Below, piece after piece: positions 49,789 to 57,701 of a stretch of 64,000 nucleotides of DNA. A model generated the notes under the pieces. The model was not told the DNA's origin. It saw nothing but the letters and a program-made list of their open reading frames with translations, and made no database searches. The stretch is from Flavobacterium sp. GSB-24 (GTDB lineage: Bacteria > Bacteroidota > Bacteroidia > Flavobacteriales > Flavobacteriaceae), in NCBI RefSeq assembly GCF_027924665.1, contig NZ_AP027043.1, forward strand, positions 3,162,001 to 3,226,000, given 5' to 3'. Within the stretch, counting starts at the first letter, position 1. Every line of letters starts with the position of its first letter. A program made the position numbers and the translations under genes.

Positions 49789-52700
49789 ATGGACAGTAAT
49801 TTTAAAAGAAATTTACTAATCAGTTCGTCAATTTCCCTGCTGATTTTAATGATTAGTTCGACTGCATCTTTTTTAAGTATTAAAAGTCTTCTCGACAGTA
49901 ATGCCTGGGTTAATCATACACAGGATGTTATTTATAACCTAAATACCGCTTCATCTGTTATTACAGATGCCCAAACCAGTATGCGCGGCTATTTAATAAC
50001 CGGAAACAAAGATTTCCTGCAGGAACATTATGACGCAGAAAAAGAATCTGCTGTTTATTTTGAAAAGCTGGATGAATTAACTGTCGACAATCCCACACAG
50101 CAAAAAAGATTGAACGAATTAAAACCGCTTCGTTCTAACTTTTTTAAATATCTCCACAACCAAGTTGTGAAAAAACAGCTTGGAGGTAAAAATGCCACTT
50201 TTGATCTTGAAGAAGGTAAAAAGATGATGGATGAACTTCGCAGTAAATTTAAAAGCGTAGAAAATACGGAGCAGGCCCTTCTAAGAGAACGAATCGGAAA
50301 TTCTGAACGATACGGAAACTATAGTTTTATTTTAATTATTACAGCATTTATAATTGCAATGATTATTACTGTTGTATTCTTTGCAAGAATTTTAAGAGAC
50401 CATAATGAAAGAGCCTTACTGCAGAAAGAATTAGAGCGTAAAGATATTGAAACGGCTGAAAGACTTGAAGTTATAAGCAGTATTGCTACACAAATTTCTA
50501 ATGGAAATTATGATGTGCAGATAGATGATAGAAAATCGGATACTTTAGGAGCATTAGGTGCATCACTTCACGAAATGAAAGACTCGTTAAAAGGTTCTTT
50601 CGAATTATTATCTCAGAAAGAATGGCTGCAGTCTGGTATTGCATCATTAAATGATAAAATGCTGGGCGAAAAAACGATTCAGAAACTATCAAAAGATGTC
50701 ATCGAATTTTTATGCCAATATACCAACAGCATTGCTGGGGTTTTGTATGTTATTGATGGTGAAGAATTAACAGTAACTGGTGGTTACAGTTATATTCCGA
50801 GTAAAAATCGCGAAAGAATTAAAAAAGGAGAAGGTTTAATTGGCCAGGCCATCGTTTCAGGCAAAATGCTGGAATTAAAATCTTTATCTCCAGAGGATAT
50901 TCAGATCAATTATGCTTTAGGTGAAATTAAGCCAACGCATGTTGTTGCTGTTCCATTAATGGATTTTAAAGTTGAAGGAGCAGTAGAATTAGCCAGTATT
51001 TATGGTTTTTCTTTACTGCAATTGGAATTCTTAAATTTGGTTTCTAATAACATTGGAATCGCTTTAAAAGCAACTCAGAATCGCAAAAGAGTTATGGAAC
51101 TCTTGGAAGAAACCAAATCGCAGTCTGAAGAACTTCAAATTCAGCATAGCGAATTGGAAGCTATTAATGCAGAATTGGAAGCACAGACTGAAAAATTACA
51201 AGCTTCTGAAGAAGAACTTCGCGTGCAGCAGGAAGAATTAGAACAAACCAATGAAGAATTATCTGAAAGAAGCGTTTTATTGGAAGAAAAAAATACTGAA
51301 ATTCAGAAAAAATCAGAAGCTTTAGAATTAACGACACGTTACAAATCGGAGTTTTTGGCCAATATGTCGCACGAATTAAGAACTCCTCTAAATTCTATTT
51401 TATTGTTGAGCCGCTTGTTGTCTGAAAATAACAACAAAACAATGAACAAAGAAGAAATCGAATTTGCACAGGTAATTCAGAGTTCTGGAAACAGCTTATT
51501 GGGATTAATTGACGAAATCCTTGATTTATCTAAGATTGAGGCAGGAAAAATGGATTTAGAATTTTTAGAGGTTTCAACAAAAGAAATTACAGATAACCTG
51601 CATAATTTATTCTATCTGGTTGCCAAAGAAAAAGGAATTAATTTTGAGATTATAGACAAAGACGCACCAATTGTTATTAAAACTGACAAAATGCGTTTAG
51701 AACAAATCCTGAAAAACCTTATTTCTAACGCTATTAAGTTTACCGAAAAAGGAACAGTTTCTCTTGAAATTAAAGTAGACAGCGATGATGATAAAATTAT
51801 TTGCTTTATTGTAAAAGATACCGGAATCGGAATTCCGTTAGAAAAACAACCATTAATTTTTGAAGCTTTCCAGCAAGCCGATGGTTCAACAAAACGTAAA
51901 TATGGCGGAACTGGTCTAGGATTATCAATCAGCCGAGAATTAGCCAAATTATTAAGAGGAGAAATTATTCTGCATAGTAAAGTAAATGAAGGAAGTACAT
52001 TTACACTATGCCTTCCGGTATTAGGTTTTGCAATTAATAAAGTTTCTGTCAACAAAATTCCAGAGGCTGAATTAATAGAAGAAGAAACAGAAGATCAAGA
52101 GCCAAAACCAAGATATATTAGTGAAGTTGTTCCTGCAGAAATTGAAGACGACCGTGATTCTATTGTTGAAGGTGATAAAGTAATTCTAATTGTAGAAGAC
52201 GATATCAATTTTGCAAAATCATTATTGGCTTTCACACAGAAAAAAGGATATAAAGGAGTTGTTGCCGTAAGAGGAGATTATGCCTTGAATTTTGCTTTAA
52301 TTTACCGACCAATCGGAATTTTATTGGATATTGAACTTCCAATTAAGAGCGGCTGGGAAGTTTTAGAAGAATTGAAAAATCATTCTCATACCAAACACAT
52401 TTCGGTACACATCATGTCTTCTCACAAACTAAAACAAGAAAGTTTGTTAAAAGGAGCTGTAGACTTCTTAGACAAACCAGTTGCTTTTGACAGAATTCCA
52501 GAAGTTTTTATGCGTATTGAACATATCATCAATAACGAATCGCAAAAAGTTTTAATTATTGAAGATAATCCACAACATGCCAAAGCACTAGCTTATTTCT
52601 TAGAGACATATAATATCAATTCCGAAATTAAAAGTGATGTTTCTGAAGGATTAACTATTTTAAACAAAGAAGATGTTGACTGTGTAATTCTAGATATGGG

Positions 52701-53358
52701 AATTCCAGATAAACAAGCTTACGAAATTCTAGACGGAGTGAAGAAAAACCCAGGTTTAGAAAATCTTCCGGTAATTGTTTTTACAGGGAAAAGTTTGTCG
52801 ATCAAAGAAGAATTGAAAATTAGAAAATATGCCGATTCAATTATTGTAAAAACCGCACATTCATATCAAAGAATGCTTGATGAGGTTTCGCTTTTCCTTC
52901 ATCTAGTAGAAAGCAAGAAAAAAGAAGGAAGTGATAAAAAAGAAAGTGCTAAAAAACTGAATTCATTAAACAATATTTTATATGAAAAGAAAGTATTAAT
53001 TGTTGATGATGATGTTCGTAATATCTATTCACTTTCTAAGGCTTTAGAAGCTTTTAGAATGAATGTTATTACAGCTTTTGATGGAAAAGAGGCTATTAAA
53101 ATTTTAGATGAGAATCCAGATACAGATGTTGTATTATTAGATATGATGATGCCAAATATGGATGGTTATGAAACAGCAGAAAAGATAAGAAGTAACCCTA
53201 AATTTCTTAACTTAGCAGTAATAGCTGTAACAGCCAAAGCAATGACCGGCGATAGAGAAAAATGTATCAAAGCGGGAGCTTCAGATTACATTACAAAACC
53301 TGTCGATGTAGATCAGCTGTTATCACTGCTTCGAGTTTGGTTATATGATAAAATCTAA
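49789..53358 (+). CDS. CHASE3-HAMP-GAF hybrid histidine kinase with three receivers
   Basis: 1189 residues. TM1 (about 9-30); CHASE3 extracytoplasmic helical domain (about 35-170); TM2 (about 178-200); HAMP (about 205-270); GAF (about 290-425); long coiled coil (430-515) with LEAQTEKLQASEEELRVQQEEL; HisKA with H528 in ANMSHELRTPLNS; HATPase_c; three receivers (about 780-895, 905-1020, 1060-1185). The second receiver lacks the usual acidic pair pattern (IIEDNPQ) but keeps D in VILDMGIP. It can receive several phosphate inputs and hand them on in relay. Confidence 0.9.
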   Translation: MDSNFKRNLLISSSISLLILMISSTASFLSIKSLLDSNAWVNHTQDVIYNLNTASSVITDAQTSMRGYLITGNKDFLQEHYDAEKESAVYFEKLDELTVDNPTQQKRLNELKPLRSNFFKYLHNQVVKKQLGGKNATFDLEEGKKMMDELRSKFKSVENTEQALLRERIGNSERYGNYSFILIITAFIIAMIITVVFFARILRDHNERALLQKELERKDIETAERLEVISSIATQISNGNYDVQIDDRKSDTLGALGASLHEMKDSLKGSFELLSQKEWLQSGIASLNDKMLGEKTIQKLSKDVIEFLCQYTNSIAGVLYVIDGEELTVTGGYSYIPSKNRERIKKGEGLIGQAIVSGKMLELKSLSPEDIQINYALGEIKPTHVVAVPLMDFKVEGAVELASIYGFSLLQLEFLNLVSNNIGIALKATQNRKRVMELLEETKSQSEELQIQHSELEAINAELEAQTEKLQASEEELRVQQEELEQTNEELSERSVLLEEKNTEIQKKSEALELTTRYKSEFLANMSHELRTPLNSILLLSRLLSENNNKTMNKEEIEFAQVIQSSGNSLLGLIDEILDLSKIEAGKMDLEFLEVSTKEITDNLHNLFYLVAKEKGINFEIIDKDAPIVIKTDKMRLEQILKNLISNAIKFTEKGTVSLEIKVDSDDDKIICFIVKDTGIGIPLEKQPLIFEAFQQADGSTKRKYGGTGLGLSISRELAKLLRGEIILHSKVNEGSTFTLCLPVLGFAINKVSVNKIPEAELIEEETEDQEPKPRYISEVVPAEIEDDRDSIVEGDKVILIVEDDINFAKSLLAFTQKKGYKGVVAVRGDYALNFALIYRPIGILLDIELPIKSGWEVLEELKNHSHTKHISVHIMSSHKLKQESLLKGAVDFLDKPVAFDRIPEVFMRIEHIINNESQKVLIIEDNPQHAKALAYFLETYNINSEIKSDVSEGLTILNKEDVDCVILDMGIPDKQAYEILDGVKKNPGLENLPVIVFTGKSLSIKEELKIRKYADSIIVKTAHSYQRMLDEVSLFLHLVESKKKEGSDKKESAKKLNSLNNILYEKKVLIVDDDVRNIYSLSKALEAFRMNVITAFDGKEAIKILDENPDTDVVLLDMMMPNMDGYETAEKIRSNPKFLNLAVIAVTAKAMTGDREKCIKAGASDYITKPVDVDQLLSLLRVWLYDKI

Positions 53359-53376
53359 TCTTTAAAAATACTGTAA

Positions 53377-53742
53377 ATGGAAAAGAAAAAAGTATTAATT
53401 GTAGATGACGATTCTAGAAATATTTTTGCTTTAGTGAATACTTTAAAAGCAAAATCTTTTGACTGTTTGTCTTGTTTAAGCGCAGAAGAAGCTTTAAAAA
53501 TATTATCAAATGACAATTCTATAGATGCCGTTTTGATGGATATGATGATGCCAGAAATGGATGGTTATGAAGCGATTCCGCTGATAAAAGCAATTCCGTC
53601 ACAAGAATCTACTTTTGTCGTGGCAGTAACTGCCCAGGCAATGAATGGAGATAGAGAAAAATGTTTAGAGGCTGGAGCTGATGCCTACATCTCAAAACCC
53701 GTAGATGTTGATAAATTACTTCAAATCTTGGGTGAAATTTAA
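53377..53742 (+). CDS. Stand-alone response regulator receiver
   Basis: 121 residues, one receiver domain. DDD pocket at 10-12, phosphoacceptor D55 in VLMDMMMPEMDGYE, T/S in VAVTAQ and K in YISKPV. It starts 19 bases after the hybrid kinase and closely resembles the third receiver of that kinase (KVLIVDDDVRNI versus KVLIVDDDSRNI), as if duplicated. A CheR gene follows 9 bases later. Confidence 0.92.
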   Translation: MEKKKVLIVDDDSRNIFALVNTLKAKSFDCLSCLSAEEALKILSNDNSIDAVLMDMMMPEMDGYEAIPLIKAIPSQESTFVVAVTAQAMNGDREKCLEAGADAYISKPVDVDKLLQILGEI

Positions 53743-53750
53743 ATGAAATT

Positions 53751-54560
53751 ATGATTGAAGATATTGAATTAGAAACTCTTATAAATGAAATTTACGAATA
53801 TTATGGTTTTGATTTTGGAAGTTATTCCAGAGCCTCACTTAAAAGACGCGTAAACAGGGTTTTTTATTTGGATGGCTTTAAACATTTTCATGAATTTTTG
53901 TCAAAAGTTCGAAGAGATCCGGAGTATTGTAAAAGAATGATTGATGAAATAACGGTTAATGTTACAGAAATGTTTCGTGATCCGTCTTTCTATATGGCAC
54001 TTCGAAAAGAAGTTCTCCCGCTCTTAGGAACTAAGCCGTTTATAAGAATATGGCATGCAGGATGTTCTACAGGCGAAGAAGTGTATTCTATGGCTATTAT
54101 GTTGAAAGAAGCAGGTTTACTGCATAAATCAATATTGTATGCAACAGACATCAATGCAACCGTTTTAGAAACAGCAAAAAGCGGTATTTTTCCGTTGAGA
54201 ATGATAAAAGACTACGCCGATAATTATCGAGATTCTGGAGGGCAGGAAGATTTTTCGGATTATTATATTGCAAATTATGGTTTTGCGAAGTTTAATGAAA
54301 ACCTTTCTGAAAAAATGGTTTTCTCTCAGCATAATTTAGTGTCAGACACTTCTTTTAATGAGTTTGACCTTATTTTATGCAGAAATGTTTTAATTTATTT
54401 TGATAATAATCTACAGAAAAGAGTTATAAGCCTTTTTGATGATAGTCTGGCTCCACTAGGTTTTCTGGCACTCGGGACAAAAGAAACAATCAAATATTCT
54501 ATCTCTCAAACCAAATACAAACAATTTGATAAAGAGAAAATATGGAGGAAAATAAAATAA
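53751..54560 (+). CDS. CheR-type protein methyltransferase
   Basis: 269 residues with the CheR N-terminal helical domain (about 5-75; YYGFDFGSYSRASLKRRVNRV), the SAM-binding IRIWHAGCSTGEEVYSMAIML (G-C-S-T-G-E-E), ATDINATVLETAKSGIFPL, and FDLILCRNVLIYFD, all CheR hallmarks. In chemotaxis CheR methylates glutamates on receptors. No receptor and no flagellar or cheA/cheW gene is in the window. So its substrate is likely a protein outside a flagellar pathway. Confidence 0.92.
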   Translation: MIEDIELETLINEIYEYYGFDFGSYSRASLKRRVNRVFYLDGFKHFHEFLSKVRRDPEYCKRMIDEITVNVTEMFRDPSFYMALRKEVLPLLGTKPFIRIWHAGCSTGEEVYSMAIMLKEAGLLHKSILYATDINATVLETAKSGIFPLRMIKDYADNYRDSGGQEDFSDYYIANYGFAKFNENLSEKMVFSQHNLVSDTSFNEFDLILCRNVLIYFDNNLQKRVISLFDDSLAPLGFLALGTKETIKYSISQTKYKQFDKEKIWRKIK

Positions 54561-55129
54561 TAAATCATTATAAAGTAGTTATAATTGGAGGCTCTGCAGG
54601 AAGTTTACAAGCACTATTACAGATTTTGCCATTTATCGAAGATTCTATTTCTTTTGCCTTGGTAATCGTTGTACATAGAAAAAGTACAGACGAGCAAACC
54701 TTGGAAGATTTAATTGCTTTGAGATCCAAAATAAAAGTAAAAGAAGTAGAGGACAAGGTAAAATTAAGAACTGGATTCATTTACATTGCACCTTCAAATT
54801 ATCATTTGTTGTTTGAAAAAGACGAAACTCTTTCGTTAGATACTTCAGAAAAAATAAATTACAGCAGACCAAGTATTGATGTTTCTTTTGAATCTGCAGC
54901 CGAAATATATGGCCCAGATTTAATCGGAATACTGCTTTCTGGTTCAAATTCTGATGGAACTGTTGGATTAAAAGCCATTCAGGCGGCGGGCGGTAAAATT
55001 GTGATTCAAAACCCGTTGTCTGCAGATATGCCTTTTATGCCTAACAACGCCATTTTACACACAACGCCAGATTTTGTTTTAAGTACCGAAGAAATCTTAG
55101 AATTCATAAAACAAATAAATAAACTTTAG
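54542..55129 (+). CDS. CheB-type methylesterase/deamidase, catalytic domain only
   Basis: 195 residues; no receiver domain. The catalytic triad is S18 in IIGGSAGS, H45 in VIVVHRKS, and D138 in LLSGSNSDGTVGL, matching CheB. It overlaps the CheR gene by 19 bases, so translation is coupled. Methylesterase activity is then not gated by its own receiver; the stand-alone receiver at 53377 may do this in trans. It ends tail to tail with the gene at 55126, overlapping 4 bases. Confidence 0.9.
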   Translation: MEENKIINHYKVVIIGGSAGSLQALLQILPFIEDSISFALVIVVHRKSTDEQTLEDLIALRSKIKVKEVEDKVKLRTGFIYIAPSNYHLLFEKDETLSLDTSEKINYSRPSIDVSFESAAEIYGPDLIGILLSGSNSDGTVGLKAIQAAGGKIVIQNPLSADMPFMPNNAILHTTPDFVLSTEEILEFIKQINKL

Positions 55130-55884
55130 TTTTTGTCTTCCGGCAGTATAACCTTATTCATTTCGGCATTTTTTTCTGCTCTTCTTTGTGCTGCTTTTCC
55201 TTTTCCAATAGGGATTCCAGCTGTCAGGTACAAAGATCTGTTGTAGACATTTGGTCCGTCACCTTTCATAACAGGAACCAATCCATAGTAATATTGAATT
55301 GTTATATTTAATCCGTTGCCAACATTCATATGATAGCCGGTTCCCAAAGCTATTCCAGCATCTATAACACGAATCTCGTCTCTGATTTTTTTCTTATAAG
55401 TAACATCGTTTTTATTAATCTCGTTGGTAAACTCATCAAAAGCCGAAGCCAGAAGTCCAAATTGAGGTCCGGTTTTGACATAGATCCTGTTCTTAAATTG
55501 GTATTTAATTAAAATCGGCACATTAAAATAGCGTATTTCACGATTGACACTTCCACCTTCAAAAGTATTATCCAAGTTAATATCATCTAAAGAGTAAACA
55601 GGAAGGTGGTGCGCACCCATTGGCGATTTAACAATAACACCTGTATTAATCATCCATGCGGGATTTTTTTTCGATCTAAAATCAAAATAAAAACCCAGAT
55701 TAAAACCAGGATTAGTTCCAGAACTTTCGAGCCCAGAAATATCAGAAAGGTTGATTCCGCCTTCTAGACCAAATTCTAAAAAAGGCGAATTTAGTTTATC
55801 TCCAAAAATTAAGGAAATTAAAACTTGAGACCGCGCTTGAGCAATGGAGAAAAGCATAAAAAGCAATAATAAACCTTTTTTCAT
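55126..55884 (-). CDS. PorT-like outer-membrane barrel protein
   Basis: 252 residues with a signal peptide (MKKGLLLLFMLFSIAQARSQ, cleavage near 20). The body contains barrel strands of the PorT/outer-membrane-protein beta-barrel family (EFGLEGGINLSDISG, GFNLGFYFDFRSKKNPAWMINTGVIVKSP, IPILIKYQFKNRIYVKTGPQFGLLA), typical in Bacteroidota. Probably a surface or outer-membrane protein of unknown ligand. It follows the gene at 55894 by 9 bases; the two form an operon. Confidence 0.75.
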   Translation of the reverse strand: MKKGLLLLFMLFSIAQARSQVLISLIFGDKLNSPFLEFGLEGGINLSDISGLESSGTNPGFNLGFYFDFRSKKNPAWMINTGVIVKSPMGAHHLPVYSLDDINLDNTFEGGSVNREIRYFNVPILIKYQFKNRIYVKTGPQFGLLASAFDEFTNEINKNDVTYKKKIRDEIRVIDAGIALGTGYHMNVGNGLNITIQYYYGLVPVMKGDGPNVYNRSLYLTAGIPIGKGKAAQRRAEKNAEMNKVILPEDKN

Positions 55885-55893
55885 ATTCTAAGA

Positions 55894-57015
55894 TTAAAGT
55901 CCAAAACGGTATTGAAGACCTCCTAAAACCTGTGTACGACTTCCTAAAAATCCTGTTTCAAGTCTAAGCATTATATGTTTGTTATACTGAAACTGCGTTC
56001 CAACAATAAAATTCCACATATCTTTTGGTGACTTTTGGAGTGAATATTGAATTGTCGAAGAATCTGCAGTACTTAAAGCTCCGTCTAGAGTAGTTAAAAA
56101 AGTACCTGCTCTTTCTAATGCACGGTTTGCCGTATTATGTTTAGCAACATTTACTGGATTTGCCTGTTGGGCCGGAGTTAAGCCATTCCACCAATTATCC
56201 ACTTTTGTTTGGTTTTCAGATACTTTTGTCAAACCGTCATCAACTTTGGTCTGAGCATTGCTAAGATCAAAAATATCCGATAAAGCTATATTTCCTTTTG
56301 TTCCTCCTTCAATATGAACTCTAAAACCGCCAACCCATACAGCGATATTTCTTTCGGGTTTACGAAGTTTAAAAGTTTTACCTAATCTTGGACCAAATAT
56401 GTAAGAGAAAGCCGGTTTGTCCAGCGCATCCACATCGCTCCAGGACATATTCATATCCAGTGCCAGCCAGCCTCCGCCAATACCAATGGTTGGAGTCATA
56501 CCAATTCCAAATGTGGTAGCGTCAAAATTTGCTTTTGTATTAAAACTTGCAATCTGAGACCAGTTATTATCAGCGTCAGGAATCCAAATTCCAGCATTGA
56601 TTTTAGTTGTTGGTTTTGCTTTACCAAAAATTCCGTAAATATTTAAGAAAGGAAGCAGCCAAATATCTGGTCTAATAGTTATAGCACCTGCTTCTACAGA
56701 AGATTTATCAAAGCGAACAATTTCGTCTAAGTTGTAAAGTGGACCGTTATTGAACCCAACCTCCAGATTTTTTATGACGATTTCAGAATCCTGCCAAAAG
56801 TAATTTACAGATAATCCGGCAGAGTAAGGTAAATTATAACCTTTTTGGGCCACCTTCTGACCCCAAATTGGTAAAGAATAAGGATATTCCACTACTTTAA
56901 GACTGTCTTTAAGCTGTTGGTTTTTCTCTCCTACGATTTTGTCGGTATAAACCTGACCAAAAAATTGAATACTTGATAATAAGAAAAAGGCTGATATTAA
57001 TCTTTTACATTTCAT
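55894..57015 (-). CDS. Outer-membrane beta-barrel protein, unknown function
   Basis: 373 residues with a signal peptide (MKCKRLISAFFLLSSIQFFGQ). The mature chain is rich in barrel strands (SAGLSVNYFWQDSEIVIKNLEVGF, AGAITIRPDIWLLPFLNIYGIFG, YKNKHIMLRLETGFLGSRTQVLGGLQYRFGL), ending in Leu near an aromatic strand. A mid-region (about 240-320) is different: polar with Asn, Thr, Gln and heptads such as DLSNAQTKVDDGLTKVSENQTKVDNWW, possibly a coiled-coil insert. I know no exact family. Confidence 0.6.
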   Translation of the reverse strand: MKCKRLISAFFLLSSIQFFGQVYTDKIVGEKNQQLKDSLKVVEYPYSLPIWGQKVAQKGYNLPYSAGLSVNYFWQDSEIVIKNLEVGFNNGPLYNLDEIVRFDKSSVEAGAITIRPDIWLLPFLNIYGIFGKAKPTTKINAGIWIPDADNNWSQIASFNTKANFDATTFGIGMTPTIGIGGGWLALDMNMSWSDVDALDKPAFSYIFGPRLGKTFKLRKPERNIAVWVGGFRVHIEGGTKGNIALSDIFDLSNAQTKVDDGLTKVSENQTKVDNWWNGLTPAQQANPVNVAKHNTANRALERAGTFLTTLDGALSTADSSTIQYSLQKSPKDMWNFIVGTQFQYNKHIMLRLETGFLGSRTQVLGGLQYRFGL

Positions 57016-57271
57016 TTATTAGGGGTATTAGATAATTAATAAAACTGCGTAAAATAAAATATGACTTGTGTATTCTTAAAATATAATTTGGGCTGTAATT
57101 TTACTTTTGTTTGTTTTTGGCGTAGATTTTTGAATAAAAAATATGTTATTTCATGTTAAAGTTAACTAAATTTTCTTTTGCCGAAAATAAAATTTAAAGA
57201 AATATGATTAAAAGTCAATTGATTATGTTTTTTTTCAAAACTGAATTAAATAAAGTATTATTTTTACACTC

Positions 57272-57595
57272 ATGAGATGGATAGCAATTGTAATGTCAAT
57301 TTATTTGATGGCACTTTCAAATATGCCCTGCGCAGATATGGAAGTAAACAGCGCTATGCATAAAACAGCTCAGTTTTCATCTGAGGATAATCATTCTCAT
57401 GACAAACACAATGATTTATGTTCTCCATTTTGCACCTGCAATTGCTGCAGTGCACAAGTTTTAAGCTATCAATCAGTTTTAAGTCTTGAATTTCCTGCCG
57501 CATACAATCTTATTTCTATTCCTTTACCCAATTATCGTTCTGTTTTTGCTTCTAATTTCTACGGAAGCATATGGCAGCCCCCTCAAATAGCATAG
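57272..57595 (+). CDS. Small secreted Cys/His-rich protein (DUF6660-like)
   Basis: 107 residues; hydrophobic start MRWIAIVMSIYLMALSNMPC, probable signal anchor or peptide. The middle is His/Asp/Cys-rich: SEDNHSHDKHNDLCSPFCTCNCCSAQ, five cysteines and four histidines in a short stretch, so metal binding is likely. It precedes the CzcA pump by about 107 bases and is in the same direction, so a metal-buffering or sensing role in the efflux system is a fair inference. Confidence 0.72.
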   Translation: MRWIAIVMSIYLMALSNMPCADMEVNSAMHKTAQFSSEDNHSHDKHNDLCSPFCTCNCCSAQVLSYQSVLSLEFPAAYNLISIPLPNYRSVFASNFYGSIWQPPQIA

Positions 57596-57701
57596 TGATG
57601 CCTGTTTCCGAAAATTCGGAATTCGGGTTAGAGAGTTGTGGACTACCACAGGTTTATAAGACATATTCTTGTCTCATTTCTCATGTTATTATTTTATTCA
57701 A

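Noticed and set aside
57669..57701. Extended start of the CzcA pump
   Set aside because: The extra 11 residues (HFSCYYFIQ) are not like the family; MLDKIIQFSIRNK at 57702 is the usual beginning.
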